A DNA stretch of 64,000 nt from Bicyclus anynana (taxonomy: Eukaryota; Arthropoda; Insecta; Lepidoptera; Nymphalidae), in the NCBI RefSeq assembly GCF_947172395.1, contig NC_069104.1, positions 13,171,355 through 13,235,354 on the forward strand. Direction: 5' to 3'. Below are positions 45,116-56,797 of the stretch, one piece after another (positions within the stretch are counted from its first letter, which is position 1; each line of letters begins with the position of its first letter). The translations under genes and the position numbers were made by a program. The notes under the pieces were generated by a model. The model saw only the letters and a list, made by a program, of their open reading frames with translations, was not told the origin of the DNA and ran no database searches.

Positions 45116-45533
45116 AAACTTAATTAAATTAAACTATTTTCTTTAAAAAGCGAGGAAGTACGACTATTGGTGGAGTCTGTTCTTTAATATGAATACTAAG
45201 TTTTCTACGCTCATGAAGGTAGTGGGCTTATTTTATAAATAAAAAAGATGAGTTTTGGCAATATGACGAATGGCTACTTACGCCTCAAACATGCAAGACA
45301 TTAATTTTGTTTCAAAGCGCAACAAATGTGCAATGCCTCACACCTACTAAATTAAATGCTTCGTTATAAATCTCATTGCACTTAAACATGTGTAACTTTT
45401 GTGATATTAATTACTTTTCCCTGTCAAAAGATGGGATTATTTTGTGATTTTAAAGGTACCTACACAGATTCAAAGAGAAGACCCACCACTCCGTTCCAAT
45501 ACAGATAGGTGGGCTGTAATAACACAGTAACGA

Positions 45534-45802
45534 TCTTCTATATATTATATATATGTATAAATGAATTGTTGTTCGTTAGTCTCTCTACAACTCGAGAACG
45601 GCTGAACGGATTTATCTTATCTTTAAATGTGCATGCAGGTATAGGGAAGGTTTAAAAGGTGAGAAAAATTAGAATAATAGTCAAGAGGTAAGGTAGTGGT
45701 AGGTTAGGGGTAGGGTAGGGTAGGGGTAGGGAGGGGTAGGGCGGGGTAGGGATAGGGAAGAAGTACACATAAGTCAAAGCGAAGCTTGACCGGGTCCGCT
45801 AG
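45534..45802 (+). mobile_element. Helitron-like type IV with G-rich minisatellite
   Basis: Starts TCTTCTATATATTATATATA, includes CTACAACTCGAGAACGGCTG, and ends AAGCTTGACCGGGTCCGCTAG before T. Between about 45,691 and 45,770 lies an array of GGTAGGG-like units on the plus strand. Only copy in the window. Confidence 0.65.
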
Positions 45803-46379
45803 TTTTCTTATAAAATAGCAAAAGTATGTGTGAACTCCATACTTTATGTTCCACGGACCTCATAAATCCCTCACTCACAGATCGGACCGACGATTTCTAT
45901 TTATATGTGTATAATCTCGAATCTGCCGTGGGTTGAACAATACCTAGCCCTTAGTGTTGCCAGTGACATGTATTTTTGGCCTATTTGCCTCCATTTTGTA
46001 TTGTTTTCAAAATGTTCTCTGTTTTTAGGAATACTGGTCCAACGATCTATAAACAAAGTTAGAAACGATTCTATTAAGCCGCGCCTACACGCGCGTACAT
46101 GCTCGACGAACAAGTTTTATGAAGCTTTTAGTTACGTAATAAAGCTGCAAAGTTTATTTTTGGCCAATTAAGTTGATGATGATACATTTCGAACTCTCCT
46201 AGTTCGTATTTTAAGTATTTACCAAGTCAAGTGGCATTCAGACTGGTCATCAATACGCATATATAAAATTGTCATCAAGTGTCTGTCTGTGATATCAAAA
46301 TAGCTCTGTTTTCTCAAGTGCTTATAGTGATTTATAGGACACCAAAACACAATTAAACTTTTTCAAAATTTTTGTTGTT

Positions 46380-46545
46380 CTGTCTGAAGTTGAACGGCTG
46401 GATTTATTTTAATGGGACATATTCACTGGAAAATAGAGGAGGTTATTGAGCAACATACGAGTATTTTTATCCTGAAAATTTATGATTTCAGAGGGATTTA
46501 TTAAAAACTGAATTTCACGCGTACGAAGTAACGGGCGTCCACTAG
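46380..46545 (+). mobile_element. Helitron-like type II, degraded 5' end
   Basis: GAACGGCTGGATTTATTTTA, AATTTCACGCGTACGAAGTA, ACGGGCGTCCACTAG before T. The 3' half is clear; the 5' TC is not located. Confidence 0.6.
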
Positions 46546-47673
46546 TAGTAAAATGAAACTGGTCACGTATTTAGCCGAGGCAATTGTCCAGTCTCGATAA
46601 TGAAAACAGCACGGAGTCGCAATCACGGTCGCTATGCAGGAAGGGCTGCATATTGATGACAACTCTTTGATCTTGACACTTTGATCGAGCTAAGCGCGGT
46701 GATGTAATTACGGAAACTAGTCACCATTGAAAAAAAAAGATAATTAAAGTTGAAGGGAAAACAATAAATTTTGCACGGATGTCTGTTAGGGCGCTTTTAC
46801 ATTGAACATTTTCTTTGTACTATAAAATATGTGTGCGGCAATTTGGTTGTTTGTTACACTCACAATAAAACATTGCATACACCGCGAGCATAAAAAAGCC
46901 GTAGAAAACATTTTTTTTTGGAATAACTTCAGTTCCCATTGATAAGAATGAATAAATGACAGACACAATGGAGCTGACAATTTGCGAAGTTACGAAGAAT
47001 CTTTATTGTTAAAACTCCATGTTTTTATGTCAGTAACCGAGTGATATTTCGATTCCCTGTTATTGTACATAAATATTTTCTTTTATTTTCTGTCTTACGA
47101 TCATTTATACGCGGCGATTTAATTACAGTAGGTTTTATTTCAATTTAATTTTAACATAATATTTTTAACTAAAACCAAGGTTCTATATTAGCAAATAAGT
47201 AACTAATAAAAAAACACTATTACAATAAAGTAAAAAATTAATAATAATTATAGGAAAAGCTCTTAATTAGAGTTGAAGGATGCGTTCAATGTAACATCAC
47301 TCTTACAGAAGCGCGTATGCGCCGGCGCATCGTCGACAGCGAGATTGATAGCGCGTCGGCTTAATATAGCAATTTGCACCTGTTAGCGGCTGCATCATCA
47401 TTACCGCACTCGGGTAACACGCGCCCTTACACTTATAACACATAGAAGCGCGATCAGTGCACGTCTAGTAGAACGTTGCACGTGAGTAGTCAAGGGTACG
47501 TCTGGGTGAGAGGAAAGAGCACATTAACATCTAAAGGCATTGAAAAACAGATTAAGAGTTCATGTTGATTTCCGGCTTAAGAGAAGGCTTTAGTCCGCGC
47601 GAGTGGGATCACCATCATCATCAGCCTATTCTTAACAGCCTACTTCAGGGCTGATGCCTCTTATCTATACTAA
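46546..47673. other. Intronic; GC-richer patch at 47.27-47.49 kb
   Basis: 47,270-47,490 holds ATGCGCCGGCGCAT (14-bp palindrome, 47,318-47,331), GATAGCGCGTCGGCTTAATA and CGTTGCACGTGAGTAG (E-box CACGTG). At about 47,611-47,660 CATCATCATCAGCCTATTCT is another dispersed-repeat tail. The remainder is AT-rich. Confidence 0.4.
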
Positions 47674-47869
47674 TCTATACTAATATTATAAAGCTGAAAA
47701 GTTTGTTTGTTTGATTGAACGCGCTAATCTCAGGAACTACTGGTCCGATTTGAAAAATTCTTTCAGTGTTAGATAGCCCATTTATCAAGGAAGGCTAAAG
47801 GCTATATATTATCCCTATATTCCTACGGGAACGGGAACCACGATGGTGAAACCGCGTGGCGTCAGCTTG
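47674..47869 (+). mobile_element. Helitron-like type I, with duplicated 5' end
   Basis: TCTATACTAATATTATAAAG to GGCGTCAGCTTG (CTTG for CTAG). The first ten bases, TCTATACTAA, are repeated directly upstream at 47,664. Confidence 0.75.
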
Positions 47870-48797
47870 TCTCTTATGAAAAAAGAAAGAGATTTGGATT
47901 TAGAGTCATCTGAGAATCACGTAAGTCATATAAGTTTGCTAATGCTCTCTTTTCGAAAAAACTATTTCAAGATTGCGAGAAGCAAATGCGAAGACATTAT
48001 AAGCCATCCAATAACGCTGTTGCGGTACCTACCATAAAGAACCGTAAACAGCAAAATAAACAATCTGAAAAGAAGTATCAATAATTATCGTATTTACTAG
48101 TACATCAGTCGAAAATGCCAGCTCAATTTTGCTTCACCTCGCATTCGCTTACTGTGTGGTTCTACACGTAATAACTCTGTGGTGCTCTTGAAACATGGAA
48201 ATTTCGCGTTTTGAATAACAAATTTTTGCAAAAATTATGCAGTGTAAAGTGGTCGATCGATTGGGTTTAATCTAATTGGGATCGCGTGAGCTTTTTAATT
48301 GGATTTTGGCGTGAACATTTTGGGGCTTTTATTCTTAATTTTATTCGAAATTTATGCGCGGAGTAATGAATGGAAATTACAAATATACATAAACGGGTGT
48401 AATAACCCAATGAATTATAATATTTTGTTTATATAAAATGTGATTTGGTTTTATTATTGGTTTTTAAGCGGATATACTTTGTGCAGTGTGTGCTCTGGAA
48501 TTTCAAGATACAGTGGATCTTTGAACCCCAGAACAGCAAGAACTTGGCATATTGTTGAGTTGCAGTCGACTAGCGTGATAGGAGACAAGAATAAGCTGAT
48601 AGTTGTCAAGCTATATATGAGCTAATAAGTGACATTTTTAACCCATTTTAAAAATAGAGACATTGCTGGATTGCTTACATTCTACCATCCTTTAGCTAAT
48701 TTTGTGTGGCAATAATTGAAGGGCAAAGGAGGTCGACAGGCGAAACACAGCAATGTTGTTTGGTGGCTGAAACAATCAACGCAGTACTTTTTTTATA

Positions 48798-48970
48798 CAA
48801 GTTAGCCCTTGACTACAATCTCACCTGATGGTAAATGATGATGCAATCTAAAATGGAATCGGGCTAACTTGTTAGGAGGAGGATGAAATCCACACCCCTT
48901 TCGGTTTCAACACGACGTCGTGCCGGAACGCTAAATCGCTTGGCGGTACGTCTTTGTAGGTAGGGTGGTA
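48798..48970 (-). mobile_element. SINE-A, head missing
   Basis: CAAGTTAGCCCTTGACTACA, TCTCACCTGATGGTAAATGA, GGAATCGGGCTAACTTGTTA, CACGACGTCGTGCCGGAACG, TGGCGGTACGTCTTTGTAGG, reversed SINE-A. It stops inside the body; the tRNA-like head is lost. Confidence 0.82.
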
Positions 48971-49397
48971 AAAAACTTGTTGAGCTGTCACAAAAATATC
49001 AACTAATACAAATTTAAAAGATCTATAAAGAAACATTTGTATTATGACCTTGTATTGTACCTTCAAGAACAATCACACACATTATCACCTACCTCAAGAA
49101 CCTATTTCCAATCAATTGTACTCTGCGTAAGTGTCTGTCTGTCTGTCCATGTGCCAGATATAGATAACCAGTGTCCGGCGCCAGACGGTGACATTTGCCG
49201 ACCCACTTGCGAAGTGAAATTGTTTTAGATGCTTCCATTAGTTCATCGTAATTATATCAAATGCCCATTTGTTACGTCAAAATTGCCTAATAATTAATTA
49301 ATATGACAGATCTAACTGTCAACAGCTATCGACGGCGTACAGATTCGTAAATAACGTATATATTCCTAAGGCATTCGTTACTAATATTGAAGTAATC

Positions 49398-49670
49398 TTC
49401 ACCATTATTATCAGCCGATGCACGTCCACTGCTGGACACAGGCTTCTTCCATGGACTTTCAAACACCACTATCTCGAGTTGCCAGCATCCAGCGGCTCCC
49501 TGCAACTCGCTTGGCGTCATCGGTCCACCTAATTAATGAAGGTTTGACCAACTCCGGTACGGGGTCGCCGTTCCAGCACCTTGGGCTCCATTGGCTGATC
49601 GAACTATGTGCCCCGCCTAATGTCACTACTGCTTCGCGACCTACGTCGATCACACTGACGCATATATTGT
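49398..49670 (-). mobile_element. LINE-R C-terminal fragment
   Basis: The minus strand encodes CWNGDPVPELVKPSLI and RWTDDAKRVAGSRWMLATRD in one frame, the LINE-R C-terminus. The plus strand starts ATTATTATCAGCCGATGCAC. Still open for ~60 codons, but 5'-truncated. Confidence 0.78.
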
Positions 49671-50564
49671 AGTCTACTATTAGAATTAAAAAAAAAATCT
49701 ACTTAGCCATCTTAAATTTTTGTGTTAACGCAAATATCTCTAAGAATTTATTAAATTATTTCAAAAATCTGATGATCCAGGTCGATATAATCGATAATTT
49801 ATACATAATTGTATCGATATCTCGGAATGTGATAACGATTAAAAATCACTTTAGTGACGTCACTATTCCCAGAAGACTCGGGGATATCCTCAGTTGCATA
49901 TTCAAATGTGTGCGTTACTGATTTAATTTTGTCAAATATTATGTAATTACAAAAGATAATTACGTTTTGACTTTGAGAGGCATTATGAGATTAGAAAGAC
50001 AATGAAATTACGCGCCGTCTCAAGGACTTAAAGCCTTCTGTATCTCACCTTTGATCCAACAGCCTACGCTTTTCGCTAATTGACTGAATCGACTATCGGA
50101 ACACTAGGGGTTGAGTTTGTTAGGGGTTGGTTTGAATCAAAATTCCACATCCTCGTGAGCAACGTCCAAGTATTTTGATACTGTTTCATTTCTATATTAT
50201 TGCCATCACTGTTTATTATAATAACTAAAAGTCTGTTATTCAAGAGATTTTAACTTACTAGTAGGTATAGTTATGTAAGTAATATTTACGTTCATTGTTG
50301 CAATAAATCTCAGCGTGACCCGCCGTCAGATAGCGTTTATAGCTATTTGCCTACATAACATACGGTGCAGTAGTAAATAACTTAACTAGGCCATGTGCGT
50401 CCGACATATGCTTACACATCTTAATAACAAGCCAATGAAGTGGTGTCTTTCACTACGAACTATAAGACAAGTTTCTCCAATAGCTTCTTGAATTCACACT
50501 ATCGAGTGCGTAAATAATATATTTTATTTTGTGTAAATATCATACATATGGCACACATCCTGTA

Positions 50565-50770
50565 TATTTTTTTTTAATAACTTCAAAAACGTATTTCAGT
50601 TAGTTTGATTTTAACACAAAATTATTAAACCGATTTTCATGAAAATAAAATGGGACCAATCTGAAAGTAGGTACTAGTAGATACTCTTTCAAACAAAAAA
50701 AGAATTTTCTTAATTGGTTAATAAATGACAAAATTATGAGGTAACAATCTTAAAAAAATATAATAATCAA
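50565..50770 (-). repeat. Dispersed repeat E, copy 2
   Basis: The plus strand TTTCATGAAAATAAAATGGG, ACCAATCTGAAAGTAGGTAC, TAATTGGTTAATAAATGACA, AAATTATGAGGTAAC is the reverse of the 11.3 kb copy. Confidence 0.6.
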
Positions 50771-51179
50771 TAATTACCAATAAAAAAATACACCTTTAGT
50801 TTCTGAATAGTTTTTAAAATATTTGAAAACAAGAATTTTTTTGAATAATATTGAAAATTACTGCTACGAAACCGTCTATCTGCCTATTATTCTTTAATCT
50901 GTGTAATTGAATAAGAAAAATAAAATAACTGTTACAGCTTCAAAAATCTGCTCAACAGTAACAAGAAAACCATTGTTTATAAAAAGCGGTAACAATACCG
51001 AAATTATACTCAAGTGACTGTTGACTCTCGTCGGACGGACGGACGGGTAAATAAACACGCGTCAGAAACGCGATGAGATATTTTACGTACTGACACGCGG
51101 TATTTACGTTTGAGTGGAACGTAATGGTAGTAAAGTATTACGTTGTTTTTACTGTTATAATTTTTGGATATCTAGTGAT

Positions 51180-51275
51180 AAAGAGTAAAGATTTGTATGT
51201 TTGTATGTAACGGATCCACTCAAAAACTACTTGACCGATTTGAATAATTCTTTTACCGTTACATTATCAGAGAGT
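51180..51275 (+). mobile_element. Helitron-like type III, 5' part
   Basis: AAAGAGTAAAGATTTGTATG, CTCAAAAACTACTTGACCGA, TTATCAGAGAGTAAC; the 3' half is lost before a SINE-A tail. Confidence 0.5.
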
Positions 51276-51301
51276 AACTAACTTGCTAACTAACTTGTTT
51301 T

Positions 51302-51544
51302 GGCTAACTTGTTAGGAGGAGGATGAAAATCCATACCATTTCTGTTTCTACACGACATCGTACCGGAACGCTAAATCGCTTGGCGGTACGTCTTTGTCGG
51401 TAGGGTGGTAACTAGCCACGGCCAAAACCTCCCACCAGCCAGACCTGAACAAATTAAGAAAATCTCAATCGGCCCAGCCGGGGATCGAACCCAGGACCTC
51501 CGTTTTGTAAATCTACCGCGTTCACCACTGCGCCACAGAGGTCG
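51302..51544 (-). mobile_element. SINE-A, 3'-truncated
   Basis: GGCTAACTTGTTAGGAGGAG, CACGACATCGTACCGGAACG, AGCCACGGCCAAAACCTCCC, GATCGAACCCAGGACCTCCG, CCACTGCGCCACAGAGGTCG; head and body are intact. Confidence 0.85.
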
Positions 51545-51846
51545 TCAAAAAATTTATTATTTATTATTATTACAACTCAAACTATTTGCACAATGAGCCA
51601 ACCTAGAAAAGGTTGAGCATCTCTGCAGTCACCGCACTACTCTTGTCAGGGGTGATCAAATGTCGCAGTGATTGGTAATGACAACAGATATGATTGGGGC
51701 CCGGCTATCTGATCGTATCTGTCTGATCAGTGGATGAAATGATACACCGTCTGGCGTTTAATTGAGTCGGATGCGATTGGCACAGATCTTGACCTCTGGT
51801 GTAACGAGTTTTGATTTCTACACACACTAAAGTTGTCAAGCCTTTT

Positions 51847-51868
51847 TGTTTGTTTGTTTGTTTGTTTG
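51847..51868 (+). repeat. (GTTT)n microsatellite
   Basis: Five uninterrupted GTTT units after TTTTT. Confidence 0.85.
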
Positions 51869-51974
51869 GTTCTGGCTGTAATTAGTTTCGACGTAAAGAC
51901 GTACCTACACATAAGTGGATTAGCGTTTCAATACGATGTTATAGAGCAAAGTTAAGTGGGGGGAGGGACTATGT

Positions 51975-52021
51975 GTATATCCCAATCCCCCACCATTAGG
52001 TACGGTGGGGGGACTGGGATA
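51975..52021. repeat. C/G-rich imperfect inverted repeat
   Basis: ATATCCCAATCCCCCACC faces GGTGGGGGGACTGGGATAT with a short loop. The flank at 51,957 (GTGGGGGGAGGGACT) repeats the G-rich arm, so three related blocks lie within 65 bases. Confidence 0.7.
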
Positions 52022-52091
52022 TGGAAACCCAACGCTAAATGTTTATTGAAGGTGCATGGTGATAGTGTTCGATTTTCTAACGATCGCGTAA

Positions 52092-52287
52092 TCTATACTT
52101 AATATTATAAAGTTGAAGAGTTTGTTTGTTTGGTTGAACGCGCTAGTCTCAGGAACTACTGGTCCGATTTGGAAAATTCTGTCAGTGTTAGATAGCCCAT
52201 TATCGAGAAAGGCTATAGATTACATATTATCTCCGTATTCCCACAGAAACGGGAACCAAGTAGGTGAAACCGCGAGGCGTCAGCTAG
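52092..52287 (+). mobile_element. Helitron-like type I, full ends
   Basis: TCTATACTTAATATTATAAA to GCGTCAGCTAG before T, with AACTACTGGTCCGATTTGGA and GTATTCCCACAGAAACGGGA. About 196 bp. Confidence 0.78.
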
Positions 52288-52785
52288 TTAATGATAAATG
52301 ACCGAATTATGTTCTCTGAGCAATGGGGTGTATTATCAAACTACAAGCTGACACGACCTCAGTCACCAACTGGACAAAAGAGGTATTTGCGTACCTAATA
52401 CATACGTAAAATGAAAACTGATTTTCATATCACTAGTAAATTAGGTTAAACTTGAACCAATTTTGTCCGTTAGTTATTAATATTTACATAGCAAGTGCTA
52501 CCAGGTCACAGAGCTAGTGTATCGGGCAAAGTTCCATCCGATCAGCCGATGCTATAAAACAGTGAATTAACGGCGATACGGTGGGCGGCTGAGGTCACAT
52601 TTGTGTTTATTTTTAATTTTTTGCGAAATATTTATCAATGTGTTTTATTTGTATTATGCCATCTCTTCAATATTAACATTATCTTGGCCAATATGCCAAT
52701 GGTGCACGTTCTACCAGCTTTTAGAAAATAAGGTATGTCTTGCTATATAGAGAACTTCAGAAAAGGTTGTTTTTGCATGCATATA

Positions 52786-53099
52786 TCATCATCATCATAA
52801 TCATTACCAACCCATATTCGGCTCCCTGTTGAGCACGAGTCTCCTCTCAGAATGAAATGGGTTAGGCTAATAGTCCACCAAACTGGCCCAATGCGGATTG
52901 GCAGACTTCACATACGTAGAGAATTGGGAAAATTCTCAAGTGTGCAGGTTTTTCTCACAATGTTTTATTTCACCGTCTGAGACCATGATATTTAATTTCT
53001 TATAATGCATATAAAGTTGCCGATACATGGCCCGGTCCGGATTCGAACCTACGCGCTCCGAATCGAAAGCAAAGGTCATATTCACTGGGCTATCACGGC
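52786..53099 (-). mobile_element. SINE-B, full length
   Basis: ATC-repeat tail (ATCATCATCATAATCATTAC), CACCAAACTGGCCCAATGCG, GTCCGGATTCGAACCTACGC, head GGGCTATCACGGC. Reversed relative to the FGF gene, about 12 kb into its intron. Confidence 0.87.
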
Positions 53100-53650
53100 A
53101 TGCATGTTTATTATGTACTCGTGTATGTATTATTTACTCGGGCACAATAAAATGTTTTATCTTCTTCCAGCGGTTCATAAATTATTTAACAATTAAACCG
53201 TATTCCTCATTATTTAAACATAAAAACAATATAAAACCTCCGTGACACAGATGCAGATGGACAGATAAATCCCATAAAATTTCACCTCACCCAATGAAAA
53301 TTCAATGCCTTGGCGATTGTGATCGGCACAATCTATGAATCACCATGATGTTGACTATTTATGGTGGTATATATGGTGTCAACGAGGCGGTTAAAAGTAA
53401 ATAACGAGATGGATCACGTTACATTAGCGTGAGAAAACGGTTTTAACGTTTTTAAGGAAAGTTTTGAATAATGACCGAATGAAATCTATTTCTCCTAAAT
53501 TTTCTAATATATCCTAAACATAATGCAAATAATATTACTCGATGCCTGAAGCCAACCAGTCTTCGAACAGTGCGTGTTGCCAGTAGCGACTTGCGGATCC
53601 GAGAGTTGGTCGCCAACAGTTGGTCTCATAACCCTCTTAGGAGACCTACT

Positions 53651-53915
53651 GTTACCGCCAAGCGATTTAGCTTAGCGATTTTAGACGTACTGCCAAGCGA
53701 TTTAGCGACCAAATCAGATTGCGATAAACTGAGCTATGTTCGGAGTATGAGACATATCTCAGATACGAGAGATATGTTGTTGGTATGATGGTAAGTGATG
53801 ATGTAATTTAAGAAAGTTACTTGTTAGGAGGAGGATTAGAATCCACACCCCTGTAGGTTTCTACACGACACGCTTGGCGGTACGTCTTTGCCGGTAGGGT
53901 GGTACCTAACCACCT
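53651..53915. repeat. SINE-A fragments in both orientations
   Basis: On the plus strand ACCGCCAAGCGATTTAGC at 53,655 and CTGCCAAGCGATTTAGCG at 53,689 repeat one SINE-A motif twice. At 53,819-53,915 TTGTTAGGAGGAGGATTAGA and TCTTTGCCGGTAGGGTGGTA are reversed SINE-A with an internal deletion. Confidence 0.6.
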
Positions 53916-53935
53916 AACCTCAAAGACGAGGTATA

Positions 53936-54010
53936 TAGAAGGGCCGATGGTCGTTGGGGTCCCGAATGCTGGAATGGCGACTCCGCTCCAGAAAGGGCAA
54001 TTGTGATCGC
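53936..54010 (+). mobile_element. LINE-R C-terminal fragment, very short
   Basis: GGGCCGATGGTCGTTGGGGT, CCCGAATGCTGGAATGGCGA, CTCCGCTCCAGAAAGGGCA encode the R-ADGRWGPRMLEWRL-SRK region of LINE-R and stop there. Confidence 0.6.
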
Positions 54011-56390
54011 CTGAAGACTTTTGATGATTTTAATTGTAGTTCCAAATTCTGAAGCATCTCGCAAGCAAAAGCTCGTTAAAAGTAAAATTATACAAGACTA
54101 CACATATGAAAAAAACTACATACATATGTACATACGGACCTACATATGTTTTCTGGGCTAATACTTCGAATCGGTCATTCGTATCTCGGTTTTGGTTAGC
54201 AAAACTAAGAATACAGCAATTATTTTTTCTACTGACATAATAACTACATAGTAAATACATTATAAAATTACATAATCTATTCATCACCATCATAACAATG
54301 TAAAAAATAATAAAATGAATATAATCTCAATATTTAAAATTATAATACACAATTGTGCACTAACCCTTATACTCTCGCAGCGGCAGTTTTTCAAAAACAA
54401 CACTGATCTCTTTGTGCACCTGTCTTCGCTGCACGGCCATGAGGAATCACTTGTGCACTGCCTCGGACCTTATCCGATGTTGTAGGTTACGCTTTAGGTA
54501 ATGCCTTCAATACAAAGCGTAACTTAAGCGGTGCTTTGACTATTTGCTTATTATTATTTAAATTATCACCTTTCTTTTATTGTACTAACAAATATGTGAC
54601 ATGTTAAAAAAAGAATAAATGTTTTTTGACTTGGTTCACACATCACATTATATTCATAATTTGTATTTTGCATTTGCATAACTGTTTGTTATTTTTTAGT
54701 CCAGTAAATTTAGGAATTTAAAACACCAATCTGAAGAGAAATTCCTACTGAGCTGAATTATTGCATACACATTTATTACGATATTATTATGAAGATGTGA
54801 AAAATCGACATCGATATCGTGTCCGCTAAAAAAGTTACAAACGTCAAAAGGTCACGAAAATCAGTTTTTTACAAATATTCCGCGACCTCGAAGGTCAATA
54901 GAGGTAATTTTAAAAATTGTTCCGCATAAAATTGTCTACAAAAAAGGTCATTTGCAGTTTTTTAGTAAAATTAACGGTTTTCGGATTAAAGCACTGGACT
55001 ACATGTGCTGAGAATGTAGAAATTTCGTTTAGAACGCAAGGCGTTTATATCTGCACCAGAATATTTAAAATAGTGAATAGGTAATGAATTTAAATCTTGG
55101 AAGAAGAAAAAGTATTGCGTACTTTAGACGAAAACGCAATACAAAGAATACTTAGTCTACTCTTTGATGTAGGTAGTCTTACGCTAGAGTCAAAGGTGTT
55201 TCTTTTAGGAATGAGACAATTTAGACCCATCGATATAGTCTTTGGCTTAATATGTAATGTATACGTACATGAATTATGTACTCTGTACTTGTTTTAGTTA
55301 CATAGCTACCGGCTGATCCGATTTGAATGAAATTTTGTGTGTAGGTTTAACAGGTTTTTGTATCGTTTGAAAACACAATCGGACCCAGCAAGTTTCGTTG
55401 CAGTCGGGAAATTCTAAGGCGGTAACAAGTTTGCGGGTCATATGTATACATACTAAGCTTATGTTTTTTAATGGGGATGAATATTAATATTTTGATTTTT
55501 ATGATACATTCGGGTAAATAGGGTCATTGTTAACTAATGTATATATATAAAAAGCAAAGATTGTCTGGATATTTGCAAAATAAATGAGATTATAAAATTT
55601 CAAAATCTATTAAAAATCTTTTATCGTAATTAGATGAAAATTCATACAGTTTTAGCTTCCTTACATTAAATGTGACATTTTTTAATATATGAACTATAAA
55701 CATAAACGCACAAATAACAAAGATATTAGTAATTTTGTTTGTACACACACACAAATCTAACGATCCTTACATTGCCTACGACGTCATTAGTTCGTGCCAT
55801 TTTGTATGGGACGTTTTTCAGGGATCCGCGGCAGCGCCGCAAATCTGACCCATTAAATCCCTGTAGCTCCGAAAGTAATGATCGCAGATACTCTGTTCCT
55901 TTACAAAATTGCTTTACTATTAGCGTACTCTTAATTTATATACAATTTAATAAACTGTCATCATCCCTATTATTTACTTTACTTAGAATACAAATTCCAC
56001 TGTAAATAAATTCGTTAGATGAAGTGTAAAACAAAACGAAAGAAACCGGTGAATCCTCTAATTAAATGGTGTGTAGGCGCAATTGATTTATGTGAGGACT
56101 CTCCATCGCCTCGAATAGAATGATGGAATGTGTTTACCCTGGATTTATGGTCGCTGTAAAAAACGACACGTGACGTCAAAATGGCGCGCGCTACGTGACA
56201 GTTGAAGATCTCATTAACGTCAGTTTTCAATTACCTATAGTTGTAAACTATTGGTAAGTTGCTTACCAACGAAGTTTTAAGAGAAAAATACAATTTTTTT
56301 TAATTTTCGAAAAGTAAGAGATTTTTTGTCGGCAAACACTGTTAACGTTTTCTTTTAGTTATGATATTTACATTATTGTGTGATAATAAG
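54011..56390. other. Intronic, unclassified; two possible element parts
   Basis: 54,830-55,060 (GTCAAAAGGTCACGAAAATC, CGCGACCTCGAAGGTCAATA) and 55,790-55,980 (GGATCCGCGGCAGCGCCGCA, CCCTGTAGCTCCGAAAGTAA) have repeat-like composition but occur once. 55,298-55,450 (GCTGATCCGATTTGAATGAA) has the style of a Helitron-like body. None shows ends. Confidence 0.35.
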
Positions 56391-56399
56391 TAGGTAGAT

Positions 56400-56797
56400 T
56401 TTTTTTTATTCTCTTCTAAACAGCTTAATCACTAAAGTGACTAGCTCTCGTATTGCTACTTAGGCTAAAACATTCATTAACTAAAACTAAAATCTTAAGA
56501 CTAATTAATATTAACTAAGTTCTCCAAATTATCTTTTACTATTTTGTACAAAAATCTTGCGTTTTCGCTGGCAAAGCTTCCTAAAACAACATTTATCACA
56601 GCTAACTCTTTAAACTGTACTTCGCTTCGGACACCTTCCACTAAGATATGGTAAACGTCCTCGGGCACAGTGCAGTCTGGGCAGTTTGGGCTCTTTTTTA
56701 ATCGTGTACTCAAATCTATTTAATGGAATATGTCCGGAGCGAAGTCTTACAGCTAGGATCAGCTCCTGGCGACCCATCCTGCAGTCATCCATCCAAC
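56400..56797 (-). mobile_element. 5'-truncated LINE 3' end with perfect 9-bp target duplication
   Basis: The minus strand encodes DCRMGRQELILAVRLRSGHI, PLNRF, then after a frameshift (about 56,690-56,710) KKSPNCPDCTVPEDVYHIL and a further ~45 residues to a stop near 56,500. RLRSGH-P...CPDC...ED..HIL is the C-terminal Cys-rich region of many LINE ORF2 proteins. The element ends in poly-A (plus-strand T run from 56,400) and is bracketed by TAGGTAGAT at 56,391-56,399 and 56,798-56,806. The insertion is clear; the protein is inactive by truncation and frameshift. Confidence 0.85.

Noticed and set aside
49418..49672. An 84-codon plus-strand frame over the LINE-R fragment.
   Set aside because: It is the shadow of the minus-strand LINE-R C-terminus, which has the recognisable motifs.
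54349..54540. Possible short exon with a Cys/His-like series (CTGCACGGCCATGAGG).
   Set aside because: No open frame of useful length and no acceptor/donor pair around it.
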